This document shows positions 17,037 through 25,223 of a stretch of 64,000 nucleotides of DNA, one piece after another (positions within the stretch are counted from its first letter, which is position 1; every line of letters begins with the position of its first letter). The notes under the pieces were generated by a model that saw nothing but the letters and a program-made list of their open reading frames with translations, was not told where the DNA came from and searched no databases. Source of the DNA: Candidatus Moranbacteria bacterium UBA2282 (GTDB taxonomy: Bacteria; Patescibacteriota; Minisyncoccia; Moranbacterales; UBA2206). Location: positions 1 to 64,000 of the forward strand of contig DDWQ01000003.1 in the NCBI GenBank assembly GCA_002345745.1, in the 5' to 3' direction. The position numbers were made by a program, and so were the translations under genes.

Positions 17037-17261
17037 ATGATCAATCTGATATTGTTATCGCTCTATTCAATTATTATTCTTATTTATATAATAGTTTCTT
17101 TTTTTATTGTTTATCATCTAGTTAAATATTCTATCAATTCTGAACTAAAAATAATAATGCTTTTTTTCTTTGTTCTTGTGTCTGCCGGATTGCTTATTTC
17201 AAATTTAGCTTTATTCTTTTCTATTGATTGGAATGCTATCATAGCGGAAATATTGCCCTAA
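17037..17261 (+). CDS. Small two-helix membrane protein
   Basis: A 74-aa protein consisting almost wholly of two hydrophobic helices (about residues 3-30 and 38-64) joined by a short polar turn (KYSINSEL). Function unknown. It lies 25 nt after ruvB and 17 nt before the PH-domain gene, in the same direction, so co-transcription is likely. Small membrane proteins like this recur in CPR genomes. Confidence 0.6.
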   Translation: MINLILLSLYSIIILIYIIVSFFIVYHLVKYSINSELKIIMLFFFVLVSAGLLISNLALFFSIDWNAIIAEILP

Positions 17262-17278
17262 TTTGTTATGAATTAATT

Positions 17279-17878
17279 ATGAACATCAATCACAAGTTTC
17301 ACTTTATGGGTCAAAAAGATGATGAACTAGTCATTATGATTATTCGTCGACATTGGTTTAATATTTTGCAACAATTATTTCTAGTTTTTCTAATGATATT
17401 TTTTCTCTTTGGCAGCCTTATCTATTTACCGACTCTCTTTCCGATTCTTAGCACTTCCTCCGCTCAATCACTGTTTATATTTCTAGAAAATTCTTTTGCT
17501 TTAGTTATTTGGATAATTTTTTTCCTAATTTGGATCGACTACTATTTTGATGTGTGGATCATAACTACACACCGAGTTGTAAATATTAATCAAAAAGGGT
17601 TGTTTGTTCGGACTGTCAGTGAATTGGAATTTAATAAAATTCAAGATGTGACTACAGAAGTTATGGGGGTTATTGGAACTTTTCTAAATTTTGGCGATGT
17701 TTTTATTCAAACAGCTGGTGAAAAAGAACGTTTCGTCTTTCGACAAGTGCCTAATCCCTATGCCATCAAAGACCTTATTATGAATTTAGAAGAAAAGGAA
17801 GAGCAGGTTGATGCCAGTAAAAAAGCTCATGATGAGGCTAGAGCGTTAAAAGATGTTTTGCAAAATAGACCACTTTAA
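17279..17878 (+). CDS. Membrane protein with bacterial PH domain
   Basis: Two transmembrane helices (about residues 28-52 and 72-94) lead into a cytoplasmic bacterial PH (YdbS/bPH2-like) domain. It begins DVWIITTHRVVNINQKGLF and carries the typical ELEFNKIQDVTTEVMGVIGTFLNFGDVFIQTAG block. The C-terminus is a charged coiled-coil tail. I chose the ATG at 17279 (MNINHKFHF) because upstream residues in the longer frame have no support. Such proteins are widespread in CPR genomes; the role is unknown, possibly membrane organisation. Confidence 0.8.
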   Translation: MNINHKFHFMGQKDDELVIMIIRRHWFNILQQLFLVFLMIFFLFGSLIYLPTLFPILSTSSAQSLFIFLENSFALVIWIIFFLIWIDYYFDVWIITTHRVVNINQKGLFVRTVSELEFNKIQDVTTEVMGVIGTFLNFGDVFIQTAGEKERFVFRQVPNPYAIKDLIMNLEEKEEQVDASKKAHDEARALKDVLQNRPL

Positions 17879-17909
17879 TCGTGAGTTACAAACAAAAAAT
17901 AAAGTTCGG

Positions 17910-19892
17910 GTGAAAAATAAAAATAAATGTGGTTTGCTTTTATTTTTTCCCTGCCTCATTGCAGGGTTTTTTGTTTTTGCAAAAAATACAATTGCAGTAA
18001 CAAATCATCTGCTCATAACTGAGGTGCAAATTGCCGATAAACTTTCTACAAATCATGATTTTATAGAAATATATAATCCTACAGATTCTATTATTAATCT
18101 TAAAGGCTATCGCTTAGTAAAAAGATCTGATAAAATTACTTCTCCAGAAACTAGCATAAAATCATGGGATTCGGATGCATTTATAAACCCAGAATCATAC
18201 ATACTCTGGGCTTTTAACTCCAGTGCTGATAATTTTGCAAATATGTTAAAAGCTGATTTTTGGACGGGTTCCATAATTTCTCCCAAAAATGGGATTGCTA
18301 TTCGATTAGGCAAAGAAAATGAAGGCACAATTATTGATAGTGTTGGTTGGGGTGCTGATTGTAAAAATATTTTTTGTGATAACCCATTTATAGATGTCAT
18401 TGATGACACCCATACTATCAATAGAAAAATGGCAGATGGAGAATTTATTGATACAAATAATGATTCAGCTGATTTTGTATTGGGAATACCATCTCCTAAG
18501 AAAGAAACTGTTGAAATAGCTATGCCAGAACCAAAAATTTATTCTAACAATATAACACTCAATGAAATCCTACCTTACCCATCTAATGGTGACAATGAAT
18601 TTATTGAGCTGTATAATCCAAGCACAGAAAACTCCGATCTATCAGCTTGGATTTTGCGAGATGGATCTAAGACTGGAAAATATATTTTTCCTGCAGACAC
18701 CACAATCCTAGCTCAAGATTATTTAGTTGTTTATAAAAAAGATTTTAAATTTGCACTCAATAATTCCGGTCTTGAATCAGTCATGCTCTACAATCCGGAG
18801 GAAAAAATAATTTCTACTCTCACCTACACTAGCGCCAAAAAAGATATTTCTTATAATTTTGACGGCTCATCTTGGCGCTGGAGCAAGTTTCTAACACCTG
18901 GCGCCATAAATATTTTCAATAATCTACCCACCAGCAAAACTGAGGTGCCCAAAAAAATCTACAAAAATACTTACGCGGATTTTTCGGCTGCAGGTGCTGA
19001 CGAAGACAATGATAATCTGAAATATACCTGGGATTTTGGTGATGGCCACAAAAGTTATCTGCCAGAAACGCACCATAAATATGAAAAAACTGGCAATTAT
19101 GCCGTTACGCTGAAAATTTTTGACGGTAGTGAAGAAGATCTTAAAACTTTCGAAGTTGCAGTAGAAAATTTTCCTGCGCTAGATGTGAATATTATTGGTC
19201 TATCACCTAATCCAGCGGGCGCCGACACTGATGTGGAATATATTCTCCTAAAAAATGCCACCAAGAAAAAAATCAATCTGAACGGCTGGAGCATTGCTAC
19301 TGCCAGCAAAAAAGATTTCACAAACCACCCAATTAATCTAGATCTAATCCTGAAACCGAAACAAGAATTCAAACTCACGCATCTTTATTCCAAATTCAGC
19401 CTCAACAACACTAGTGCCAAAATCGAACTGCGCTACCCCAATGGCAAAGTCGCCTCCAAGACTTCTTACAAATCTCCCGTCAAATCAATTCCGGATGATG
19501 CGACTTATGAAAAAATTAAAGGTGGTTGGACTTGGAAATTTCCAATCATCAAATCTAAAAATCCCACAGCAGTAGCTTCCATAGAGCCTTCTATAGAGGC
19601 CTCTATCCAACAACCACCAGAAAAAACCGCCGAGCAATTAGAACAAGAATTGGAAGCAGCAAAAAATCTAGGCAATTTTTCACCCACTCCAGAAATTGAA
19701 AATAAAAAACAAACCAAATTTTCTCTCTTAAATTTTGGTCTGCACATTACTACTGTGAAGGCTTTTTCCGAAACAGTCTCCATCTCTAATCATACGAAAA
19801 CACAAGACTCCCCCATTTGCAAACATTGGCTTACACAATTGTGTGATAATTTGTTTTTCAAATTTAATTTTTGGTTGAATGGTGTTTTATAG
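17910..19892 (+). CDS. Secreted lamin-tail / PKD domain surface protein
   Basis: Large exported protein. After a signal-like segment (KCGLLLFFPCLIAGFFVFA) come a first lamin-tail domain (ITEVQIADKLSTNHDFIEIYNP), a second (LNEILPYPSNGDNEFIELYNP), a PKD domain with YTWDFGDGHKSY and YAVTLKIFDG, and a third lamin-tail-like unit (IIGLSPNPAGADTDVEYILLKN). The C-terminus holds no anchor but two late Cys. Lamin-tail proteins are typical of CPR surfaces or secretomes, probably adhesive. The start is uncertain: the frame opens at ATG 17853, overlapping the PH gene by 26 nt, while GTG 17910 gives a more normal signal peptide. Confidence 0.8.
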   Translation: MKNKNKCGLLLFFPCLIAGFFVFAKNTIAVTNHLLITEVQIADKLSTNHDFIEIYNPTDSIINLKGYRLVKRSDKITSPETSIKSWDSDAFINPESYILWAFNSSADNFANMLKADFWTGSIISPKNGIAIRLGKENEGTIIDSVGWGADCKNIFCDNPFIDVIDDTHTINRKMADGEFIDTNNDSADFVLGIPSPKKETVEIAMPEPKIYSNNITLNEILPYPSNGDNEFIELYNPSTENSDLSAWILRDGSKTGKYIFPADTTILAQDYLVVYKKDFKFALNNSGLESVMLYNPEEKIISTLTYTSAKKDISYNFDGSSWRWSKFLTPGAINIFNNLPTSKTEVPKKIYKNTYADFSAAGADEDNDNLKYTWDFGDGHKSYLPETHHKYEKTGNYAVTLKIFDGSEEDLKTFEVAVENFPALDVNIIGLSPNPAGADTDVEYILLKNATKKKINLNGWSIATASKKDFTNHPINLDLILKPKQEFKLTHLYSKFSLNNTSAKIELRYPNGKVASKTSYKSPVKSIPDDATYEKIKGGWTWKFPIIKSKNPTAVASIEPSIEASIQQPPEKTAEQLEQELEAAKNLGNFSPTPEIENKKQTKFSLLNFGLHITTVKAFSETVSISNHTKTQDSPICKHWLTQLCDNLFFKFNFWLNGVL

Positions 19893-20041
19893 ATGAGCTC
19901 TTTTTTATTTTTGATTAGTTCTTATTGTACACAAATGTACAGCTCTGCAAAATAAATCCAGACAAAAAATTCACTTCTACTATTGCAAAGAAATAAAATG
20001 TATGATATAATGGAAATACATTAACAATAATGTTAATCTTT

Positions 20042-20617
20042 ATGTCTAATGTCACAAAAAGAATATTAAAACTAACTTCCTCCCCTAAAACCGTCTTTAC
20101 AGTGGCTGATTTAGCTATTTTTTGGGAAACAGAAAATAAAAATGTTCTACGCGTGACTATTTCTAGAGCCAAAAGTGCTGGCTATTTACAATCTATACAA
20201 AGAGGCCTGTATGCTCTAACTAACGCCAATATTGACCTGTTTGAATTGGCTGGCAAGCTCAAAAAACATTCCTACATAAGTTTTGAGACTGTCCTAACTC
20301 AATCCGGGGTAATCTTTCAATGGCATAATGAAATCATTTCAGCTAGTGACAATGGGTTTGAAACAGAAAATAGTTATGGAAAGTTTACCTATCGAAAATT
20401 GCCAGAAAGCGCTCTTTTAGACAATATTGGAATCATCAATACTGAAAATTATTTTATTGCTTCAGCTGAAAGAGCACTGTGTGATAAGATATACAAAGAT
20501 GGTTTAGTTTATTTTGACGATTTGAGCGGAGTAGATGGAAAGCTCGCAATGAAAATTTCCAAAATATATCATAACAAACGTCTAGAGAAAGACATTAAAA
20601 AATTATTTTCATTATGA
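20042..20617 (+). CDS. AbiEi-family antitoxin
   Basis: Antitoxin half of a type IV AbiE toxin-antitoxin pair, expected to repress its own promoter. An N-terminal winged-helix domain (about 5-70; VFTVADLAIFWETENKNVLRV, SIQRGLYAL) is followed by the AbiEi C-terminal domain with YISFETVLTQSGVIFQW and ENYFIASAERALCDKIY. The toxin gene starts within the stop codon (ATGA overlap at 20614-20617), the usual coupling for this pair. I prefer ATG 20042 over 20030, since MSNVTKRIL starts the helix. Short flanking gaps hold no clear terminator. Confidence 0.88.
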   Translation: MSNVTKRILKLTSSPKTVFTVADLAIFWETENKNVLRVTISRAKSAGYLQSIQRGLYALTNANIDLFELAGKLKKHSYISFETVLTQSGVIFQWHNEIISASDNGFETENSYGKFTYRKLPESALLDNIGIINTENYFIASAERALCDKIYKDGLVYFDDLSGVDGKLAMKISKIYHNKRLEKDIKKLFSL

Positions 20618-21336
20618 TTATCAACAAACAACAACATAAAAAAATGATGCTAGATATTTTATCAGACATATCTTCTGATCCAATTTTAGCTATCAATCTT
20701 GGCTTCAAAGGCGGAACTTGTGTCTATTTTTTATACAGCTTAGACCGTTTTTCTGTTGACTTGGATTTTGACTTATTAGATATTGAAAAGAAGGAAGAAG
20801 CTCTCAACAGACTAGATCTCCTCTTGGTAAAATATGGGAAGGTGAGCACAGATGGAACTATGCGTCGAAAAGTTAAATATTCAGAGGAATCTGCCACTCT
20901 CAAGGTTGACGTTTCTGATCGGATTGAGATAAATGCTCTGAATACATACGAAGTAAAAGATATTGTATCTGGAGTGCCACTCAAAATACTATCCAAAAAA
21001 GATATTTTCGCTCACAAGTTAGTCGCTATATCTAATCGCTATAACAATAAAACAACCAACAAAGTCATTACCAATCGGGATCTATATGATGTTAATTTCT
21101 TTTTTGACAATAAGTGGGCTTTCAATGAAAAAATTATTGAGTTGCGCGTAGGAAAGAAAGCTGTCGAATATTTAGCTGACTTGAAAAAACTTATTGAAGA
21201 TAAAGTTGATGCCAAGAAAATTCTAGATGGCATTGGAGCATTGGTTGACGACAAAAAAAGACTTTGGGTTCGCAGAAATCTGAAACAAGAGGTGCTAAAA
21301 AAACTATCCCTGCAAATAGAATCAATGCGAGAATAG
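20614..21336 (+). CDS. AbiEii-family nucleotidyltransferase toxin
   Basis: Predicted MNT-fold nucleotidyltransferase toxin that, in studied AbiE systems, causes bacteriostasis and phage abortive infection. The core motif is FKGGTCVYFLYSLDRFSVDLDFDL, with the GGT and DLDFD catalytic residues intact. A Lys/Asp-rich segment after VPLKILSKKDIFAHKL and NRDLYDVNFF is typical of AbiEii. It overlaps the antitoxin stop by 4 nt. The pair lies at the left of an accessory block of small genes, consistent with a defence or addiction module. Confidence 0.9.
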   Translation: MIINKQQHKKMMLDILSDISSDPILAINLGFKGGTCVYFLYSLDRFSVDLDFDLLDIEKKEEALNRLDLLLVKYGKVSTDGTMRRKVKYSEESATLKVDVSDRIEINALNTYEVKDIVSGVPLKILSKKDIFAHKLVAISNRYNNKTTNKVITNRDLYDVNFFFDNKWAFNEKIIELRVGKKAVEYLADLKKLIEDKVDAKKILDGIGALVDDKKRLWVRRNLKQEVLKKLSLQIESMRE

Positions 21337-21422
21337 AAATTTAAATTTATTTATAAATACTTTTCTTGCTCCTAAAATTACTTTAGAATAATTATTTCTA
21401 AAAAATTGTTATTATTGCCCAT

Positions 21423-21456
21423 AAAAAAGAGCAGGTGGTAAATTCACACCTGCTCT
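21423..21456 (-). terminator. Rho-independent terminator
   Basis: Stem AGAGCAGGTG (21428-21437) / CACCTGCTCT (21447-21456) with a U-run on the minus strand. It terminates the small minus-strand gene at 21494-21832. Confidence 0.9.
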
Positions 21457-21493
21457 GAAGTGAGGTTAATAAATTTGATTGTTACAATCTCAT

Positions 21494-21832
21494 TTAATTT
21501 TGTTTTTTCTTGTCCAAACAATCATCACAGATGAAGCTACAATGCGATTTAATACACCATACCATAATTGCCAATGCAATCTGCGTCATCGGTGACTCAT
21601 TTATATCTACTGGTTTTGAATCAGCATCCGCAAGGCTTTCTATATCAATGCTCCCGATATATCCAATGCCATAAACAATTTTCTTGCAGTTATCACACTC
21701 ATTTTTTACCCATGGGTAAGTTTCATTTTTTTGAACATACACAATGAAAACTTTCTCTCCGCTTTCATTAAAAATATCAAACATCTTATCATTAACTTTT
21801 TCAGCTCTTAAGTTTATTTTTGTTTCTGCCAT
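21494..21832 (-). CDS. Small cysteine-rich protein of unknown function
   Basis: Not recognised. I chose the ATG at 21832 (MAETKINLRAEKVND), preceded by a strong AAGGAGA Shine-Dalgarno sequence; this gives 112 aa. It has six cysteines in a CDNCKK pair, a CIKSHCS pair and a CDDCLDKK pair near the end, so it may bind one or two zinc ions. It is soluble, with no signal peptide. A strong terminator follows. The strong Shine-Dalgarno sequence sets it apart from neighbouring housekeeping genes. Confidence 0.7.
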   Translation of the reverse strand: MAETKINLRAEKVNDKMFDIFNESGEKVFIVYVQKNETYPWVKNECDNCKKIVYGIGYIGSIDIESLADADSKPVDINESPMTQIALAIMVWCIKSHCSFICDDCLDKKKQN

Positions 21833-22120
21833 CGCATCTCCTTTTTCCCGATATTTGTTCATTGGCCTCGGATAATGGCAACTATATTGCATTAGAAAAG
21901 AACCAGCGTCTAATTTTAATCTATTTTAGCTTTCTTAATCTTATTATACACGCTAGTCTAACAAAATAAAAATGTCAATAAATTATATAAGATGCGCACC
22001 TAGAAGTAAATTTTTCTCCCATACTCCCACCGCAAAATAAGGCATAACAATCGGCTGAATATTACTCATAGAAAGATCTGGGACGCGCATTTTCTCACTC
22101 CAATCAACTCGCCACTACCA

Positions 22121-22154
22121 TACTTAAATTATGGCAATTGCAATATATTAAGTA
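22121..22154. repeat. Palindromic repeat, left copy, at the promoter of the Cas2-like gene
   Basis: Outer arms TACTTAA and TTAAGTA around a core containing GGCAATTGCAATA. The same core with arms TACTCAA and TTGAGTA lies downstream of the gene at 22849-22882, and the T/A to C/G change is compensated. The remainder of the 310-nt gap 21893-22203 shows no other feature I can name. Confidence 0.85.
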
Positions 22155-22166
22155 TGTTGTTAAAAT
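22138..22166 (+). promoter_or_regulatory. Promoter of the Cas2-like gene, overlapping the palindrome
   Basis: TTGCAA (22138-22143), 17-nt spacer, TAAAAT (22161-22166). The -35 element lies inside the palindrome, so binding there would block transcription. This suits autoregulation by the winged-helix protein encoded downstream, which is inference. Confidence 0.6.
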
Positions 22167-22203
22167 GGAGATACTCTTTTTTTAATTATTTCATTATTCA
22201 CAA

Positions 22204-22809
22204 ATGACGCCAGAAAATAGTTTGCAAAAAATTGTAGATGACTTTCGTTATTCCGACAGTGTGCCAGCCACCGCTGCTAAATTTATTCTGGCAGCATTGG
22301 CCGCTGGACCGGTTATTGTTTCTGCTGCAGCTTTTCCTGGTTTATTTTCAGAATTAAATCGTACCAGTAAGAAAAATAAATATTCGCGAGACCAATTTAA
22401 ACGAGCTTATCAAAACTTAAAATATAAAAAGCTCATCCAAATTGTACAGGAGGATAATGAAAAATTTGAAGTACAGCTGACTAATAGTGGCATTGCGCGA
22501 GTTAAAACCTTTTATTTCAAAACACTAAAAATACAAAAACCAAAAAAATGGGACAAGAAATGGCGAATTTTTATTTTTGACATCCCCGCCAAACCAAAAG
22601 CATATCATCAAGCACGCGAAGCGTTACGCAAGAAAATTAAAGATCTGGGATTTTATCAAATGCAAAAAAGTGTCTGGGTCTATCCCTATGAATGCGAGGA
22701 TGAAATTCTTTTTGTGGCTGAACTATTTTATGTGCAAAAATATATTGAAATCCTCACCGTTGAAAAGCTGCTTCATGAAGAAAAAATTAAAAAAATTTTC
22801 AATTTATAA
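22204..22809 (+). CDS. Winged-helix protein with Cas2-like (PaaX C-terminal type) domain
   Basis: A 201-aa protein with an N-terminal winged-helix region (about residues 15-100; SRDQFKRAYQNLKYKKLIQI) and a C-terminal Cas2-like ferredoxin fold. The latter begins WRIFIFDIPAKPKAYHQ and carries LRKKIKDLGFYQMQKSVWVYPYEC, the signature shared by PaaX-family repressors and Cas2. There is no CRISPR array or cas1 here, so a CRISPR role is unlikely. The position of Cas2's catalytic Asp falls in the FDIP segment (Asp present). The gene stands alone between two covarying palindromes, one overlapping its promoter. It could be an autoregulated repressor or part of a small mobile unit. Confidence 0.85.
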   Translation: MTPENSLQKIVDDFRYSDSVPATAAKFILAALAAGPVIVSAAAFPGLFSELNRTSKKNKYSRDQFKRAYQNLKYKKLIQIVQEDNEKFEVQLTNSGIARVKTFYFKTLKIQKPKKWDKKWRIFIFDIPAKPKAYHQAREALRKKIKDLGFYQMQKSVWVYPYECEDEILFVAELFYVQKYIEILTVEKLLHEEKIKKIFNL

Positions 22810-22848
22810 ACTATAGCTAGTTTTTATACTTATTTTTTATTTCCTACA

Positions 22849-22882
22849 TACTCAAATTATGGCAATTGCAATATATTGAGTA
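22849..22882. repeat. Palindromic repeat, right copy, downstream of the Cas2-like gene
   Basis: Arms TACTCAA and TTGAGTA around the same core as 22121-22154, in the same orientation. It is located 39 nt after the stop and before the terminator. Confidence 0.85.
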
Positions 22883-22910
22883 CTCTGTGCGTATTTATAA
22901 TTTTTAATTT

Positions 22911-22946
22911 AAAAAAGCCAGAACCGTAATAGGCTTTGGCTTTTTT
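22911..22946 (+). terminator. Terminator after the Cas2-like gene
   Basis: AAAAAAGCCA (22911-22920) pairs with TGGCTTTTTT (22937-22946); a 16-nt loop is followed by the T-run. Confidence 0.75.
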
Positions 22947-23071
22947 TAAATACTACACTTTCAAGAAAGTTAATACCTCCTTTTTAACAGAACTAGTTTA
23001 AAATCCGCATCTATACATCCACCCTCCTTTAGCCAAAAACGAGCACCATTGAAAGCTGTAACGGGATACAA

Positions 23072-23179
23072 TCATCCACCCCTGCCGATCCTGTTATCAA
23101 AAAACTTTTTCTCTTCTTCGGTTTCGGGTTCGAAATGAAGATCCAAACAACCCTCTTTAAGGACACATGTCGTTTTCAT
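23072..23179 (-). CDS. Very short protein (35 aa) coupled to the upstream gene
   Basis: A 35-aa reading frame starting MKTTCVLKEGCLDLHFEPE and ending NRIGRGG. The ATG at 23179 is preceded by a strong GGGAGGT ribosome-binding site at a normal distance. It overlaps the end of the 82-aa gene by 23 nt in another frame, which suggests translational coupling. It is acidic in the middle with two Cys. Function unknown; the ribosome-binding site and overlap are the main support. Downstream, 22948-23071 holds nothing I can name. Confidence 0.5.
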   Translation of the reverse strand: MKTTCVLKEGCLDLHFEPETEEEKKFFDNRIGRGG

Positions 23180-23405
23180 CTTGAGCTACCTCCCTTCTGT
23201 GTTTTTTATATTCAACGACTACGCAAGAATCACGCTGTGGCATCATACCCCCACCCATAACCAATCCTTGATAATGCACTTGATTTTCAATCCACCAATC
23301 TACAATTTCCACATCACCCAATTCATCTTCGATTGCATTGCTCACATTCCTATCATCTGGCGCAAAATTTCGAATAACAATGCGATGTTGATGTATTTTT
23401 TTCAT
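23157..23405 (-). CDS. Small soluble protein of unknown function
   Basis: An 82-aa protein beginning MKKIHQHRIVIRNFAPDD, rich in charged residues, with a short Gly/Met turn (VMGGGMMPQRD). No signal peptide, membrane segment or recognised motif. A strong AAGGAGA Shine-Dalgarno sequence precedes the ATG. It is followed by, and overlaps, the 35-aa frame. It is one of several strong-Shine-Dalgarno small genes in this island. Confidence 0.65.
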   Translation of the reverse strand: MKKIHQHRIVIRNFAPDDRNVSNAIEDELGDVEIVDWWIENQVHYQGLVMGGGMMPQRDSCVVVEYKKHRREVAQDENDMCP

Positions 23406-23530
23406 AGCAATCTCCTTTTTTCATTGTTAAAGTTCTGGGTTAATATTAAGCGATCACGGTAATAGCTTAATGACAAAGTATATGCTAAAGAAAAATTATT
23501 GTCCTAATTTAGGTTATTTAATTGTAATTG

Positions 23531-23559
23531 TTGACAATCTGTGGCTTATTTGATAGATT
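23531..23559 (+). promoter_or_regulatory. Promoter of the TrmB-family gene
   Basis: TTGACA (23531-23536), 17-nt spacer, TAGATT (23554-23559), 30 nt before the ATG at 23589. Confidence 0.6.
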
Positions 23560-23588
23560 ATATTTAGCGACCTTTTTGGCGTCATTTT

Positions 23589-24323
23589 ATGATAATTGAA
23601 GATTTAATGACAATTGGCTTGGACAAAAAAGAAGCACAACTTTATTTGTGCCTACTTGAACTTGGAGAAACTAATATAGCCCGTATCGTTAAAAAATCCG
23701 GTATCAAGCGTACTACCTGCTATGATGTGATTGAATCTCTCAAGGAAAAAGGTCTTATTTCCATCATCGTAAAAAAAGCTAAAATTTTCTATTTCGCTGA
23801 AGACCCCCGAAAATTGGAGCGCCAATTGGATGAAAAAAAACATCTTCTCTCCCACATCCTTCCTCAACTCCTGTCCGTCGCCAACCTGATTGATAAAAAG
23901 CCAACTATCCGCTATTTCGAAGGCGTTGAGGGCATCAAAGATGTTTATCGCGATACGCTGAATCATCCTAAACAAGAACTTTTAGCCTGGATTTCCGACG
24001 ACGCGGTGGATTATTTTGACATCGATTGGCTGTGGAATTTTTATGTCACCAAAAGAGTAGAGAAAAAAATTTGGTCCAGGTCAATTGCGCCGGATGTTCC
24101 CTATCTGAAAAACGTAAAGACCTTTGATCAAGAGCATCTGCGCCAAAGCAGACTAATCTCACCGAAAGAATTTCCTTTTCAGGTAGAAATAAACTTATAT
24201 AGCAATGACAAGATAGGTATCATGTCTTTCCGCGAACAGTTTGGCTTGGTTATCGAAAGTAAAAAAATTTACACCACCCTCAAAAGCATCTTTGAGGCGC
24301 ATTGGAAATCACTCAATAGTTAA
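23589..24323 (+). CDS. TrmB-family transcriptional regulator
   Basis: DNA-binding regulator of the TrmB type. The N-terminal winged helix (about residues 1-75) has the usual start LMTIGLDKKEAQLYLCLLELGE and the recognition-helix region KKSGIKRTTCYDVIESLKEKG. The C-terminal half (about 85-244) is the TrmB-associated ligand-binding/phospholipase-D-like domain with IRYFEGVEGIKDVYRD. No sugar-transport operon is next to it, so its effector is unknown. It has its own promoter and no Shine-Dalgarno sequence. The sequence 24324-24495 up to yebC shows no clear feature. Confidence 0.9.
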   Translation: MIIEDLMTIGLDKKEAQLYLCLLELGETNIARIVKKSGIKRTTCYDVIESLKEKGLISIIVKKAKIFYFAEDPRKLERQLDEKKHLLSHILPQLLSVANLIDKKPTIRYFEGVEGIKDVYRDTLNHPKQELLAWISDDAVDYFDIDWLWNFYVTKRVEKKIWSRSIAPDVPYLKNVKTFDQEHLRQSRLISPKEFPFQVEINLYSNDKIGIMSFREQFGLVIESKKIYTTLKSIFEAHWKSLNS

Positions 24324-24495
24324 AAATTAAAAAATCGATCTTCGAGCTGCTCTGAGACAATCTGCCGGAAGTGAAAACAAAAGTTGAACTTACCGTCTCA
24401 AAATGCTAGACTTATACTATACTAATATACTTAACACCTATCGTAGACATGAAACGCTAATAATGACGCGCGATTCACGCTCTACGCTCAACGAT

Positions 24496-25215
24496 ATGTC
24501 AGGACATAGCAAATGGTCAACCATTAAGCGCAAGAAAGGGATTAATGATACGAAACGAGGGCAGGTTTTTACCAAACATGCCACGATGATTACAATCACT
24601 GCTCGTGATGGTGGTGGCAATCCAGAAATGAATTTTCAATTACGCTTGGCGATTGACCGTGCGCGTTTGGACAATATGCCCAAGGAAGGTATTGACCGAG
24701 CTATCAAGAAAGGCACTGGCGAACTCAAGGATGGTGCTGAAATCGTGGAAATTATCTATGAAGGCGTGGGACCGGGTGGCGTGATGATGCTAATCAAAAC
24801 TGCTACGGACAATCGGAATCGCACCGTTGGTGAGGTTAAAAGCATTTTTACTAAGGCTGGATACAAACTCGGCGAAATGGGTAGTGCGATGTGGAATTTC
24901 AAAAAAGTCGGCAGTCTCAGTGTTGCCACTCCGTCCGGTATGACGCAAGATGAACTTGAAGAAAAGGCTATTGATGCTGGTGCAGAAGATATGATTTATG
25001 TCGACAATATCCTAGCGGTTTATACTGCACCAGAAGAATTGAAAAGCGTCCAAGAAAGTCTAGAGAAAGCTGGTCTGAAAATTGAAGATGCCGGTTTTGA
25101 CTATCTCCCCTTGCAAAAAGCAATTCTTTCCGCGGATGAGCAAGTTGCATATGATAACCTCTTGGAAACATTGGACGATCAAGCTGATGTGCAGGAAATT
25201 TTTGACAATTTATAA
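24496..25215 (+). CDS. yebC: YebC/PmpR-family protein
   Basis: Widely conserved YebC-family protein, linked to transcription regulation and, more recently, to translation of difficult peptide motifs. The start is set at ATG 24496 because MSGHSKWSTIKRKKG is the canonical N-terminus; the longer upstream frame has no family support. Conserved blocks include GQVFTKHATMITITARDGGG, YEGVGPGGVMMLIKTATDN and AEDMIYVDN. Length 239 aa is normal. It is followed after 8 nt by ruvC, an adjacency common in bacteria. Confidence 0.96.
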   Translation: MSGHSKWSTIKRKKGINDTKRGQVFTKHATMITITARDGGGNPEMNFQLRLAIDRARLDNMPKEGIDRAIKKGTGELKDGAEIVEIIYEGVGPGGVMMLIKTATDNRNRTVGEVKSIFTKAGYKLGEMGSAMWNFKKVGSLSVATPSGMTQDELEEKAIDAGAEDMIYVDNILAVYTAPEELKSVQESLEKAGLKIEDAGFDYLPLQKAILSADEQVAYDNLLETLDDQADVQEIFDNL

Positions 25216-25223
25216 TTTTATAT

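Noticed and set aside
22204..22809. CRISPR-Cas2 of an adaptation module
   Set aside because: The Cas2-like fold is fused to a winged helix, as in PaaX, and there is no CRISPR array, cas1 or other cas gene in the window.
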